From Ardenticatenaceae bacterium (GTDB lineage Bacteria > Chloroflexota > Anaerolineae > Promineifilales > Promineifilaceae), in assembly GCA_020634435.1 (NCBI GenBank), contig JACKBS010000008.1:496001-560000 (forward strand): 64,000 nt of DNA, in the 5' to 3' direction. Below the pieces are notes generated by a model. That model searched no databases and had not been told where the DNA came from. It saw nothing but the letters and a program-made list of their open reading frames with translations. How positions within the stretch are numbered: the first letter of the stretch is position 1; every line of letters begins with the position of its first letter. A program made the translations under genes and the position numbers. Below, piece after piece: positions 34,291-43,762 of this stretch.

Positions 34291-35379
34291 ATGAAACTAG
34301 GGATTATTGGCCTGCCCAGCAGCGGCAAAACCACCGTCTTTAACGCACTCACCAAGGGAGATGCTCCTACCGGGCAGAGTATGGGTGGGCGGTTTGACGT
34401 GCTAACGGCCGTTGTTGATGTCTATGATGAACGGGTAGATGTGCTGACTCGCATGTTTAACCCCAAGAAAACCACCTTCGCCAAAATTACCTACACCGAC
34501 GTGGCGGGCATCAAAAAAGGTGCCAACGAGGGTGGTGGGCTGAGCGGTGAACTGCTCAACCATCTCTCCGGGCTGGATGGTTTTGTCCATGTGGTGCGTG
34601 CCTTTGAATCTGATCTGGTGCCGCATCCCGATGGCCGCGTGGATGCGGCGCGCGACTTGGAAGCGCTGGACACCGAGTTTCTGCTCAATGATTTAGGCGT
34701 GGTCGAACGGCGCATCGAAAAAATTGAAGATGGATTGCGCAAGGGTGCGTCCAAGGACAAGGCGGCAGCCCAGGCTGAGCTGGCTCTGTTCCAGCAGTTG
34801 AATGAGACGTTGAGCGATGAACGGCCGTTGCGCACCCTCGATCTCAGCGATGAGCAAGAAAAAATGCTGCGTGGCTACGGCCTGCTGACGCTCAAGCCTA
34901 CCGTGGTGCTCATCAACATTGGTGATGAGCAAGACGAAGTGACTCTGGATTATGACCAGCCGCAGACTATGGTGGCCAACCTGCGTGGCAAGCTGGAGAT
35001 GGAGCTGGCGCAGCTCAGCGCCGCTGGCGATACCGAATCGCTAGAAATGTTCATGGAAGAGTACGGCGTCACTGAACTCAGCCTGGACCGGGTCATTGGC
35101 CTGAGCTATGACTTGATGGGGCTGCAATCCTTCTTTACCGTGGGTGAAGATGAGGTGCGGGCCTGGACCATCAAGCGGGGGGCAACGGCCGTTGATGCCG
35201 CCGCCGCCATCCACACCGATCTAGCCAAAGGGTTCATCCGCGCCGAAACGGCCGCTTACGACGACCTGATAGCGCTGGGTGGTCTGGCCCAAGCTCGCAC
35301 GGCGGGCAAGCTGCGCCAGGAAGGCAAAACGTACATCGTGCAGGATGGCGATGTGATCAATATCAAGTTTAACATTTAG
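34291..35379 (+). CDS. ychF: Ribosome-associated ATPase YchF (Obg-related)
   Basis: 362 residues. The N-terminal P-loop reads GIIGLPSSGKTTVFNAL where most YchF have a GxPNVGKS-type loop. FAKITYTDVAGIKKGANEGGGL is switch II. The G4 position reads LINIGDE in place of NKxD, consistent with the family's preference for ATP. The central coiled coil (~125-175) and the C-terminal TGS-like domain (GEDEVRAWTIKRGATAVDAA to IVQDGDVINIKFNI) are complete. YchF binds ribosomes and modulates stress responses. It is three bases after the lipoprotein stop, an unusual partner. Confidence 0.93.
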   Translation: MKLGIIGLPSSGKTTVFNALTKGDAPTGQSMGGRFDVLTAVVDVYDERVDVLTRMFNPKKTTFAKITYTDVAGIKKGANEGGGLSGELLNHLSGLDGFVHVVRAFESDLVPHPDGRVDAARDLEALDTEFLLNDLGVVERRIEKIEDGLRKGASKDKAAAQAELALFQQLNETLSDERPLRTLDLSDEQEKMLRGYGLLTLKPTVVLINIGDEQDEVTLDYDQPQTMVANLRGKLEMELAQLSAAGDTESLEMFMEEYGVTELSLDRVIGLSYDLMGLQSFFTVGEDEVRAWTIKRGATAVDAAAAIHTDLAKGFIRAETAAYDDLIALGGLAQARTAGKLRQEGKTYIVQDGDVINIKFNI

Positions 35380-35411
35380 CCTGTGCGCTGAATTTGTGAT
35401 TTAAGTTAAAC

Positions 35412-35472
35412 ACCCTCACCCCAACCCTCTCCCTACGAGGGAGAGGGAGCCGGATTCCCTCCCCCTGACAAG
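35412..35472. repeat. Left part of a REP-like element split by the insertion sequence
   Basis: CCCTCACCCCAACCCTCTCCCT is the pattern; hairpin 1 is CCCTCTCCCT-ACG-AGGGAGAGGG (35425-35447). Hairpin 2 starts as CCCTCCCCC at 35457-35465 and is completed by GGGGAGGG at 36685-36692 on the far side of the insertion sequence. The TGACAAG at 35466-35472 would be its loop. Confidence 0.7.
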
Positions 35473-36677
35473 GCTGAGGGGAGGACATGTTTGGGAGTTG
35501 GAAAAAGAATAGCTCATCGAGGACAATTCTGATGTCTTCTAAAACGTCAGAAGGAGTCCAAAATGAGCTATCCCGTACTTTATCAATGGATTCAAACAAT
35601 TGCCAGCCATTTGCCTTGTCTCAATAGCTGGCAAGTTGAAAATGTCGGCTTGTTTACTATCGGCATCATGCGTGCAGAAAGTTGCCAACAGCAGCAGATT
35701 GCCCGCCAGGTAGCGACAGGTGAGAAAATTGAGAGCTGCGCCCGACGCTTGCGACGTTTTCTGGACAATGCGCTGTTTCCGCTGCACGCCTTCTTCGCGC
35801 AATGGACTGCCTGGATTGTTAGTCAATTGCCGCCGGGGAAGCTTTATCTGCTGGTCGATGAAACGAAGTTGCAAGACCGCCTGGCAGTCATGGTTGTGGG
35901 CGTCGCTTGGGAGGGTCGGTGTATTCCCTTGGCGTGGCGTTGTTACCTGGCTAACAATCATGAGCAATATCCAGCCGAGGGGCAAGTGGGCCTGATCACA
36001 ACCTTGTTGCAAGCGGTCCAGAAGGGTATCGCCACAAACAGAGAGGTGGTCGTGCTGGCCGACCGGGGCATTGGAACCTCGCCTGATTTGTGTCAGGCTG
36101 TGGCTAACCTGGGATGGTACTATCTGTTCCGCGTGACCAGCATGACAAAGGTATGTACCGATGAAGGCGATTTGGCCATTGCCCACATGGTGCAAGCTGG
36201 TGAACAGTGGTCGGTTGCTGGGCTTGTCTTCAAGCAGCGAGGTCGGTTGCCCGCAACGGCTCATGCTATTTGGCGTGCTGGCTATGACCAGCCGTGGGCG
36301 CTGGTAACCAACGACACCACGCTGACTGGTTTCGAGTATGCGAACCGAAATTGGCAGGAACAAAGCTTTCGCGACCTGAAAAGTGGTGGCTGGCAGTGGT
36401 CCGACAGTCGTATCAGTCATCCAGACCACATGGGTCGTCTGCTTGTTTTGCTGGTGGTTGCCTATGCTTGGTCGCTTGCTTTGGGCAGTGTTGCGGCGGC
36501 CCAGGAGCGTACGCAACCTATGCAACGCCATGAAGATGGCACCAAACGTCGCCATTGGAGCCTGTTCAAAGAGGGGATTCAATTCTTCTTTGAATTTGTG
36601 CTGAGACATAACCATTTTATCAATTTACAATTTCTACCCGACCCTAGAATTACCTGAAAAGGTGTCCTCCCCTCAGC
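35473..36677 (+). mobile_element. Complete IS4-family insertion sequence (1205 bp)
   Basis: The ends are inverted repeats GCTGAGGGGAGGACA at the left and its exact complement at the right (15 bases, then looser similarity). The element is flanked on both sides by the direct repeat TGACAAG (35466-35472 and 36678-36684), an apparent target duplication of 7 bases (8 if the preceding C is counted). It contains one intact transposase gene. No ACGGCCGT octamer occurs inside it, in contrast to the surrounding DNA, which suggests recent arrival. Confidence 0.85.
35563..36657 (+). CDS. IS4-family DDE transposase
   Basis: 364 residues. The catalytic triad is Asp99 (LLVDETK), Asp167 (VLADRGIG) and Glu266. 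The IS4 signature Y-(2)-R-(3)-E-(6)-K is matched exactly by Tyr259, Arg262, Glu266 and Lys273 (EYANRNWQEQSFRDLK). AGAAGGAG lies upstream of the ATG. The gene appears intact. It cuts and pastes its own element using the 15-base terminal repeats. Confidence 0.93.
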   Translation: MSYPVLYQWIQTIASHLPCLNSWQVENVGLFTIGIMRAESCQQQQIARQVATGEKIESCARRLRRFLDNALFPLHAFFAQWTAWIVSQLPPGKLYLLVDETKLQDRLAVMVVGVAWEGRCIPLAWRCYLANNHEQYPAEGQVGLITTLLQAVQKGIATNREVVVLADRGIGTSPDLCQAVANLGWYYLFRVTSMTKVCTDEGDLAIAHMVQAGEQWSVAGLVFKQRGRLPATAHAIWRAGYDQPWALVTNDTTLTGFEYANRNWQEQSFRDLKSGGWQWSDSRISHPDHMGRLLVLLVVAYAWSLALGSVAAAQERTQPMQRHEDGTKRRHWSLFKEGIQFFFEFVLRHNHFINLQFLPDPRIT

Positions 36678-36736
36678 TGACAAGGGGGAGGGCCAGGGTG
36701 GGGGTTAGATCGGCGCTAACAACACCGGAGCAAACG

Positions 36737-37735
36737 ATGACTGTTCGAGCCGTAGTTAAAAATTTCTGCTGTATTTTAGGGCTAACTCTGCTGCTCACCG
36801 CCTGCGGCGGTGCCGAGGCACCCACAGCGGTGCCCACGTTGGCCCTGCCTACCACGCCGCCCGTCGTGAATGAGCAACTGCCGGAGCCAACGGCCGTTCC
36901 GACCGCCACTCCCCCCGATTTGCCCGAAGCTGTGCCCACCGATGTTGGGCCGTCACCAACGGCCGTTCCTGACGCAACGGCCGTACCACCCACGCCAACC
37001 ACTTTTGCAGGCACGGGGGCCGCCTTTGCTACCATTTTTGTTGAGCCAAACGATGTGCTCAACGTGCGCTCCGGCCCTGGGGTGAACTTTGGCATCGTCG
37101 GCAGCATCCCGCCAAACGCCACCGATGTGCAGATTACCGGCAGTGGCCAACTGGTTTCTGGCTCGACATGGGTGCCGGTGCAGCGCGGCGCGGTCGCTGG
37201 CTGGGTGAACAGCCGCTTTCTTACCGGGTTTGTGTCAGACAGCACGTTCTGCAATGACAACGCCGTGATGCAGCTGCTAGAGAGAGTGAATACGGCCGTT
37301 GCTAATCAAGATGATGCCGCCCTAGCCCAACTTATCCACCCCGAACGCGGCCTACGCGTACACCTGCTCTGGTATGAAAAAGAAACGCTGTTGGACAATC
37401 AGAGCGTCTTCGGCGACGCCACTAGTTACAACTGGGGCAATGCCGCAGGCAGCGGTGAAGCCATCCTCGGCACACCCGCTCAGGTGCTGCTGCCCCGCCT
37501 GCAAACCGACTTGTTAGGGGCTACCGAGATGGCCTGTAACGAAATTTTACACGGCGGCACGCCTGGCCTGATTACCCTCCCGGATGCCTATGCGCCGCTC
37601 AACTTCTACTCCTTCTACCGCCCCGGCACCGAAGAGTTTGCCGGACTCAATTGGGGTACCTGGGTTGTTGGTGTGGAGCAATGGCAGGGCCAATATTATC
37701 TCAGCTCTCTGGTTCACTATCAGTGGGAACCGTGA
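36737..37735 (+). CDS. Lipoprotein with SH3_3-type domain
   Basis: 332 residues from ATG 36737 (GGAG upstream; the frame entering from the insertion sequence side is not used). Lipobox LTAC, then a Pro/Thr/Val linker with several TAVP units encoded by ACGGCCGT copies. An SH3_3-like domain follows (FVEPNDVLNVRSGPGVNFGI, TWVPVQRGAVAGWVNSRFL). The C-terminal ~150 residues have no recognised family (LIHPERGLRVHLLWYEKETL, FYRPGTEEFAGLNWGTW). A wall-associated binding role is likely. The upstream insertion sequence may have separated it from its original promoter. Confidence 0.78.
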   Translation: MTVRAVVKNFCCILGLTLLLTACGGAEAPTAVPTLALPTTPPVVNEQLPEPTAVPTATPPDLPEAVPTDVGPSPTAVPDATAVPPTPTTFAGTGAAFATIFVEPNDVLNVRSGPGVNFGIVGSIPPNATDVQITGSGQLVSGSTWVPVQRGAVAGWVNSRFLTGFVSDSTFCNDNAVMQLLERVNTAVANQDDAALAQLIHPERGLRVHLLWYEKETLLDNQSVFGDATSYNWGNAAGSGEAILGTPAQVLLPRLQTDLLGATEMACNEILHGGTPGLITLPDAYAPLNFYSFYRPGTEEFAGLNWGTWVVGVEQWQGQYYLSSLVHYQWEP

Positions 37736-37736
37736 T

Positions 37737-37820
37737 AATGGTCAATTGTTAATTGTCAATCTTCAATGGTTAATGGTCTATTGAGAATTAACCGTTAACC
37801 ATTCACCATTAACCATTCGT
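37737..37820. repeat. GGTTAATGGT-type repeat with inverted half
   Basis: TGGTCAATTGTTAATTGTC and GGTTAATGGTC units are followed by the inverted TTAACCGTTAACCATTCACC and ATTAACCATT. A long AT-rich hairpin fills the entire spacer between two genes. Confidence 0.55.
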
Positions 37821-37823
37821 CCA

Positions 37824-40800
37824 ATGAAACGTGCCCTGGTAACGGGCCTGATTGGTGGCATGGTCATCAGTCTGGCCGGTTTGTATCCTCTGATTAGCTT
37901 GTTGGTGCCGCGCTGGTTGGTGGGGTGGCAACGGCCGTTTCCCACGCAAATTCACCTTATCTTGATTATTGGTTCGGCTGTGTTGGGACTGCCCATGTTG
38001 CTGGGGCTGGGTTTTTGGGCCGCCCGGCGAGCCAGGGCGGTAGGTTGGCGGCCGGGTGCGCTGCGCAGTAGCCAGGCGGGGCTGATCGCCTGTTTGTTCA
38101 TCTACTTGGCGCTGTTTTTGCCCGCACGTGTTTTGTTTGGGTACGGCCGTATCCCCACCCCACTCCCTGAAACCCCTGCCGACCTCCTGAATGCAACCGC
38201 TCATTTTTTGCAATTATTTACCCGGCCAGTGGGTGATTGGCCGGTTCATCCCGAGCTGGTTTTGCCGCTGCTGCTCCTCTTTTGGATGGCTTCTGGCGCG
38301 GTGGTGGGGTGGCGCAGACGGGGTGAGGGGGTGGTGGAACGGCCGTCGCTGCTCGATCTGCTTCAGGCGGGTGAACCGCTCAAAAAATGGTTTGCTGGCG
38401 ACGAGTCTGCGCTAAGGCTGGGGCTGCGGGTGGGTGGTGTGATGGCTGTGGTGGCGCTGGCTGGGGCGCTGTTTTGGCTGCTGTTGGCCTTCTCCCAGAA
38501 CTGGCCCGCATTGGCCGCGCTGCTGGTGTCTGCTGCCTGGCGCAGCTTCATGGACCTGCTTGGACAGATATCTCCTTTGCTATGGCCTATTCTCCTTTTT
38601 GCCCTGGTGAACCTCGGTTTTGTGGTGGTGCTGCTGCTAAAAAATCCAATCGATCGCTGGCGGACGCGCGCAACGGCCGTTTGGCTGGCAACATTTGTCG
38701 TGGTGGCCGCATTGGTGATTCTGCTGCTGCATCTTGTCTACCTGCTTTGGGGTGTGGCCTACCTTTGGGCAGATTATTGGCTGGCGATGAACGCTGGATT
38801 AGCCCAAGAAACAATTGATGTGTTGCAGGTCCAGCAGTCGCTCTTCCAGAACCCTGGCGCAAAAATAGCCGTTCTGTTTGTCGCACCCTGGTTTGCTGGC
38901 TTGTTGGCGCTGCTGGTGGCTTTGCTGCTGGGCGGTTGGCAGGTGCTTTTGGTTGTGCCTGTGCTCAGTTGGCGCACTCGCCCGGTGGACCGCGCGGCCC
39001 AGGTGCGGCGGCGTTTGCGCCAGCAGCCCGAGGAAACATTGCCAATCGTGTATCGGTTGTTTGACCAATCGCCGCAAGCATATGCTGTGCTGGCGCACCT
39101 GGCCCGGCAGACCGAGCGCAGCCAGCCTGCCGTGGCGCAGCTGGTTGCCGCCCTGCACACGTTGGGCCAGAGCCAGCACGTCGAGACAGATGAACGCGCG
39201 ATGACGACCCTGGCCGCTTTGCTATCCGAGCCGCGCGGCTGGCGGCTGGCCACCGATTTTGGGCTGTTCTACCAAATGCTCTTGACGGTGCACGCCGTTG
39301 ACACGCTGGCCGCGGTGGATGCCCTGGCCTTACCCCCACCGCCCAACAACACCGCGCTGCCTGCGCTGGTGCTGCAAAACGGCCGTCAGCTCAGCCGCAT
39401 CACTCACCAGCTGCAAAAAGTGAACCAGACCGAAGATTTAGCCACGCGCCTCATCTTTTTGGAGAATGGTTTAACGGCCGTTAGTGAAGCTCAAACGGCC
39501 GTACAAACCGCATTGGGCCAGTCTCTACCTGCGCCGTTGCCCCACCTGCCTGCCTGGGATCGCCTGCTGGGCCGCTGGCAGCACATGATTGCGGCCGAGC
39601 AGGCGCTGGTGAAGGGACAGGCGGACCCCCTCGTGACCCTGATGACCCACCACACCGCCTTTGCCGAGGAGCTGCCGCTGGTGTGGCGTGTGCAAAACCA
39701 GGGGCTGAGCCCGGCGCGGGCGGTGCGTGTGCAACTGCTGCCTGGCGACGGCTACCATTTGCTGGGCATTAAAAGCGAGGCGCAGTTGGCTGTGCTGCCG
39801 GTCGGTGAGGCGCAAACCGTGACGCTGTTCATTGTGCCCGAGGCGGATCGCCAGGAGCTTGCTCTGTCGGCTGAGCTGCGTTTTGCCGATGGTGTAGCAG
39901 ACGATCATTGGCGGAACTTTACCCATAAGCTGGTTTTCACCCGGCAGGAACGGCCGTTTCTACCTATCCAACCCAATCCCTACCTGCCTGGCGCACCGCT
40001 CAAACTAGGGGACTTTTTTGTGGGTCGCCAGGAGCTGTTTCGCTTTGTGCAAGACAACCTGGCCAACACCAGCCGCAGCAGCCTGATTGTGCTGCAATCG
40101 GCGCGGCGCATGGGCAAAACTTCGGCGCTGAACCAGATTCCTGCGGTGTTGGCGGATACCCATCTGGCGGTGCCCATCAACCTGCAAGGGCATCCGGCGC
40201 GTGGCGAAGCCGACTTTTTGTATGCTCTGGCCGATGAAATGGTGTTTGCTCTGGCGGAAAAGGGCATCGCGGTTGCGCTGCCGCCCCGCGCAGAATTCAC
40301 AGAGTCGCCGGAGTTTTTCTTCCGCTCACGCTTTTTGCGCAGCTTGCTGCCGCAATTGGCCGAGAAGAAGCTGCTTTTGTTGGTGGATGATGCTGACTTG
40401 CTGCCGCAGTGGGTGGCAGACGGCCGTTTACCGGCCGACATCTTAACTTTTTTGCATAACTTGCGGCAGCATGAAACGCGGATCGATTTTATTTTTGCCG
40501 GGAGTAGTGGGGGAGAAACAGCCGTAAGCGAATGGGCTGCCCTGCTGGAGAATGCCGTCTATCGTGCCTTGCCGCCGCTGCCACAGGCCGAAATGCACCG
40601 TCTCATCACTGAGCCTGTCGCGCCTTTCCAGGTAGCGTACGATCCGCCAGCACTGGATCGGCTGATTTATCTGGCGGCGGGAAATCCATACCTGGCGCAG
40701 CTGCTGCTGCATGATTTGGCCCAGTACCACAACGAAATGGAAGCATCTTACTTGACCACCGTCGATGTGGACCATGTGGTTCAGCAGATTCTAGAGCGTG

Positions 40801-41108
40801 GCGAGAGCCATTTTCGCTATCTGTGGGCCGAATCGAATGAGGAAGAGCAGTTGGTGCTGCGTGCGCTGGCCGAACTAAGCGGTGGCGATGAGGCTGTGAC
40901 CATTAAAGTGCTGCGCCAGTTCCTGGGCGAACGGAGTCACGTCTCGGCCGATCGCTGGCAGTCGGCGCTGGCACGCCTGGAAAGCCGCGAACTGCTAACC
41001 ACCCAGCTGCCTATGGGGCCAACGGGGCAACCGGGCAAGACGCCAGTTTACCGTTTTCGTGCCGAATTAATCCGATTATGGGTTGACCAAATGCCGCCAC
41101 TGCTTTAA
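37824..41108 (+). CDS. Membrane protein with C-terminal AAA-type ATPase
   Basis: 1094 residues. Roughly nine membrane segments occur in the first ~390 residues. A soluble stretch follows, with a beta-rich CARDB-like part (PLVWRVQNQGLSPARAVRVQ). From ~720 is an ATPase module (FFVGRQELFRFV, Walker-like LQSARRMGKTSALNQI ~758-766, LLLLVDDADLLPQW, IFAGSSGGE, LAAGNPYLAQLLLHDL) and a final helical/winged segment. The ATPase belongs to the SSO/STAND-like group common in Chloroflexota. Anchoring it to the membrane suggests a sensor, but the function is unknown. No ribosome site is evident; the start abuts the repeat. Confidence 0.75.
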   Translation: MKRALVTGLIGGMVISLAGLYPLISLLVPRWLVGWQRPFPTQIHLILIIGSAVLGLPMLLGLGFWAARRARAVGWRPGALRSSQAGLIACLFIYLALFLPARVLFGYGRIPTPLPETPADLLNATAHFLQLFTRPVGDWPVHPELVLPLLLLFWMASGAVVGWRRRGEGVVERPSLLDLLQAGEPLKKWFAGDESALRLGLRVGGVMAVVALAGALFWLLLAFSQNWPALAALLVSAAWRSFMDLLGQISPLLWPILLFALVNLGFVVVLLLKNPIDRWRTRATAVWLATFVVVAALVILLLHLVYLLWGVAYLWADYWLAMNAGLAQETIDVLQVQQSLFQNPGAKIAVLFVAPWFAGLLALLVALLLGGWQVLLVVPVLSWRTRPVDRAAQVRRRLRQQPEETLPIVYRLFDQSPQAYAVLAHLARQTERSQPAVAQLVAALHTLGQSQHVETDERAMTTLAALLSEPRGWRLATDFGLFYQMLLTVHAVDTLAAVDALALPPPPNNTALPALVLQNGRQLSRITHQLQKVNQTEDLATRLIFLENGLTAVSEAQTAVQTALGQSLPAPLPHLPAWDRLLGRWQHMIAAEQALVKGQADPLVTLMTHHTAFAEELPLVWRVQNQGLSPARAVRVQLLPGDGYHLLGIKSEAQLAVLPVGEAQTVTLFIVPEADRQELALSAELRFADGVADDHWRNFTHKLVFTRQERPFLPIQPNPYLPGAPLKLGDFFVGRQELFRFVQDNLANTSRSSLIVLQSARRMGKTSALNQIPAVLADTHLAVPINLQGHPARGEADFLYALADEMVFALAEKGIAVALPPRAEFTESPEFFFRSRFLRSLLPQLAEKKLLLLVDDADLLPQWVADGRLPADILTFLHNLRQHETRIDFIFAGSSGGETAVSEWAALLENAVYRALPPLPQAEMHRLITEPVAPFQVAYDPPALDRLIYLAAGNPYLAQLLLHDLAQYHNEMEASYLTTVDVDHVVQQILERGESHFRYLWAESNEEEQLVLRALAELSGGDEAVTIKVLRQFLGERSHVSADRWQSALARLESRELLTTQLPMGPTGQPGKTPVYRFRAELIRLWVDQMPPLL

Positions 41109-41183
41109 CGTTGGCCCACTGCCACGAGTTGGTCTTGTTATGGCCAAGGTTTTATTGTTTTCGCAAGTTTGGAGATGTAAATT

Positions 41184-41639
41184 ATGTTGCAAGGAATATT
41201 GCGCCACTTTTTGTTAGAACGGCCTGGTCAAAAATGGACCATGTCGGCCTGGGGCGAAAAGTTAGCCGCAAGTGGGGAGCAAATCGAGCGTCGCCTGGAA
41301 AAAACGGGCGACAGCGAACGCAACCGGCAGGTGCTGAGCCACATCGTCGGCATTGAGCTGTGGGGTCAGAGTCGTTTGCGGGTTGGGTTGGGCGAGCCGT
41401 TCAAAGAAGAAGAATATGACAACTACCGACCATCGCGTAGCCGCAGCTGGGAACAGCTGAAGGCCGAATTTCGTATGGCGCGGAAAAAGAGCATTGCTTT
41501 GGCTGAGGCGCTGGATGATAACCAGGCGGATCAATTTATGCAGGTGAAGCATAACCAGTATGGCATGATTACGCTCGGGGCATGGCTGCGTTATTTGGAT
41601 ATGCATGCTAATTTGGAAAGCAAAAGGATTAAATCGTAA
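41184..41639 (+). CDS. DinB-like four-helix protein
   Basis: 151 residues, ATG with TTGGAG nine bases upstream. Helical with RNRQVLSHIVGIELWGQSRL, RSWEQLKAEFRMARKKSIAL and HNQYGMITLGAWLRYLDMHA. These match the DinB/YfiT superfamily pattern, including histidines in the first and last helices that often bind a metal. The superfamily covers thiol transferases and stress proteins. It lies six bases before the histidine kinase gene, implying co-transcription. Confidence 0.7.
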   Translation: MLQGILRHFLLERPGQKWTMSAWGEKLAASGEQIERRLEKTGDSERNRQVLSHIVGIELWGQSRLRVGLGEPFKEEEYDNYRPSRSRSWEQLKAEFRMARKKSIALAEALDDNQADQFMQVKHNQYGMITLGAWLRYLDMHANLESKRIKS

Positions 41640-41645
41640 CATTCT

Positions 41646-43103
41646 ATGACTTCTATGGTGCAGCTGCGACAATGGTTTGCTCCTCCCATTTTTGATGATG
41701 AGGAAAGAACCCGACAGGCTTACCTGATCAATTTGTTGATTCAGGCAGGTCTGATTATGGTTGGGGCCATATTCCTTTTTTTGCCGCTGCTAACAAATTC
41801 ACTCAACGAAACACGATTTTTAGTCGCGTTGATTGTCTTATTGTGTTGTCTGTTTGGGGCCAAGTTATCCCTCAATTCGGGTTGGGTGTATGCGGCGGGC
41901 AACTTTATTTCTATCATTTTGTGGCTTGTTCTGGCACTCACGGTGATGACCGGACCAGAGGGTTTAAGCGGCACGCCTTTTATTAGCCTGATTGCCCTGA
42001 CACCGCTGGTTGGGGGGTTTGTTAGCGGGACGCGGGCCAGTGTGGTTATTACTGTGCTGAACTGGGTCTTGGGTGCGGTGCTCGTCTGGCTGGAAACCAT
42101 TGGCCGTCTGGTCAGCTACAGTCCCTATGAGCCGCTGGCGCAGTTTTTGGCATTGATGTTGATGTTTTCGTCCCTGCCATTGATGGTGTATTTGTGGCGG
42201 CGCAGTTTTGATGAAGCCATTGAGCAGGTGCGTGCTGTGCATCAGGCACGGGAAGAAACGGCCGCTTACCGGCTGCAAAATGAAGTGTTAGAAGAGGCTG
42301 TTCGGGCGCGCACCAGTGAGCTGGAAGATTCGCTGACCCGCGAGCAGCATTTGGCAGGGAAGTTGTCGCAGGCTTTGGCGCTGGAAACGGAGTTGGGCGA
42401 GCTACAATCGCGCATCATCACCGTGGTAACGCACGAATTTCGCACACCGCTGTCCATCATTAACAGTTCTTCAGAGCTTTTGCAACAGTATTACGAGCGG
42501 TTGACGCAGGAGCGGCGAGATGCAGCCCATGCGCGGATTCATGAGGCAGTGTTTTATCTGAACGACCTGCTGAAAGATGTGACCCTGGTTGAACAGGCTC
42601 AGCGCGAACGGATACGGCCGTCTTACCAAACTTTCTCCTTTGGCCAGTTAAGCCAGCGGCTTTCGGAACGAATTTTGCGCGACGTCAACCAGCCCAATCG
42701 GCTTGCCTTCCACTTTTCGCCTGCTTTGCAAACGCCTGTAGAAACCGATCTCGATTTGTTGCAGCAGGTGGGCACAAATCTTGTTTCCAATGCGCTCAAA
42801 TATTCGCCCGAAGAGACAAAGGTTGAGGTTCGCCTGTGGCATGACGAATCTCAGCTGGTGCTCGAAGTGCAAGATGAAGGGATTGGCATTCCCCCTCAGG
42901 AGCAGCCCCGTGTATTTGAGCTGTTTTTCCGGGCTAGCAACGTGGACGAGCGGCGCGGGCTGGGGTTAGGGCTGTTTATTGTGCAGGCCATCAGCGGCAT
43001 GTTGCAGGGCGATGTGAAGGTGATCAGCCAGGGCGTTGACCAGGGCACAACATTCCAGGTGTTTTTACCTCTCGCTCCGATGGCTGAACCGGTTGCGGCT
43101 TAG
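41646..43103 (+). CDS. Orphan membrane sensor histidine kinase
   Basis: 485 residues. About six N-terminal membrane helices (~28-190), a coiled coil (~195-255), the H box VVTHEFRTPLSII, the N box LVSNALKYSPEET, G1 DEGIGIP and G2 RGLGLGLF. It autophosphorylates on the H-box histidine and passes the phosphate to a response regulator. No regulator gene is present nearby, so its partner must be elsewhere. It is probably in an operon with the DinB-like gene. Confidence 0.93.
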   Translation: MTSMVQLRQWFAPPIFDDEERTRQAYLINLLIQAGLIMVGAIFLFLPLLTNSLNETRFLVALIVLLCCLFGAKLSLNSGWVYAAGNFISIILWLVLALTVMTGPEGLSGTPFISLIALTPLVGGFVSGTRASVVITVLNWVLGAVLVWLETIGRLVSYSPYEPLAQFLALMLMFSSLPLMVYLWRRSFDEAIEQVRAVHQAREETAAYRLQNEVLEEAVRARTSELEDSLTREQHLAGKLSQALALETELGELQSRIITVVTHEFRTPLSIINSSSELLQQYYERLTQERRDAAHARIHEAVFYLNDLLKDVTLVEQAQRERIRPSYQTFSFGQLSQRLSERILRDVNQPNRLAFHFSPALQTPVETDLDLLQQVGTNLVSNALKYSPEETKVEVRLWHDESQLVLEVQDEGIGIPPQEQPRVFELFFRASNVDERRGLGLGLFIVQAISGMLQGDVKVISQGVDQGTTFQVFLPLAPMAEPVAA

Positions 43104-43129
43104 GTGAGCATAGCCTCTTGAAGATGGCT

Positions 43130-43762
43130 TTAGTAGTCGTCCCGCAGACCAAAGGCGCGGGCCACCTGATTGCTGGTTTCTTCAATCGTCTGATTCCCAT
43201 CCACCACCAAACAATTTAGCTGGCGAACGGCCGTTTCTTGCTGCACCCATCGGGCAAAGGCGGCATCCCGCTGCATCCAGTTTTCAAACGCTTGCGCTGG
43301 TTGGGTGCAGTCACGCAGCACGTCATGAATCCAGGGGCGCTGCGCATAGTGAGTGCGCTGAAAAGGCTCGGTGGGCACCAGCCAGATGGCCTGGTGGGGC
43401 TGGCTGAGATGAGGGAAAACGGCCGTGGGCATCAACACCGCGCCTTCCACCAGGATTTTCGATTGAGTGGGCAGCTGGCGCAGATCGGCCAAAATCATTT
43501 GGAACTGCTCGGCCTGGTACTGAATTTCCGTGTGCAGCTGTTCGGCGACAGAGCGCAGCCACAGCTCGTCGCAAGAGAGTTGGTGTAGGTGGTGGATGGT
43601 GGGGGCGGAGAGGGCCGTTACCTGCTGGCGCTGGCGCTCAAACTCGGTATCGCAATGGTAAAGGTGCAGGCCAAATTGGTCTGCCAGCTGGTGAGCAATG
43701 CTGCTTTTACCGGCACAGGGCGAGCCGCCTAACCAGTAAATGTGGTCAAATGAGGTCATCAT
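43130..43762 (-). CDS. P-loop kinase-like protein
   Basis: About 210 residues. Walker A is GGSPCAGKSS near residues 12-21. Later segments (QSKILVEGAVLMPTAVF, AIWLVPTEPFQRTHY) look like a nucleotide or small-molecule kinase. The substrate is not predicted. The tandem ATGs at 43762 and 43759 lie within the end of the RluA-type gene (overlap 14-17 bases), so translation is coupled. AAK/shikimate-kinase-like and chloramphenicol-phosphotransferase-like folds are alternatives. Confidence 0.7.
   Translation of the reverse strand: MMTSFDHIYWLGGSPCAGKSSIAHQLADQFGLHLYHCDTEFERQRQQVTALSAPTIHHLHQLSCDELWLRSVAEQLHTEIQYQAEQFQMILADLRQLPTQSKILVEGAVLMPTAVFPHLSQPHQAIWLVPTEPFQRTHYAQRPWIHDVLRDCTQPAQAFENWMQRDAAFARWVQQETAVRQLNCLVVDGNQTIEETSNQVARAFGLRDDY

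Noticed and set aside
35539..36615. Minus-strand frame of 358 codons inside the IS element
   Set aside because: Antisense of the transposase, whose YREK and DDE residues fix the true frame.
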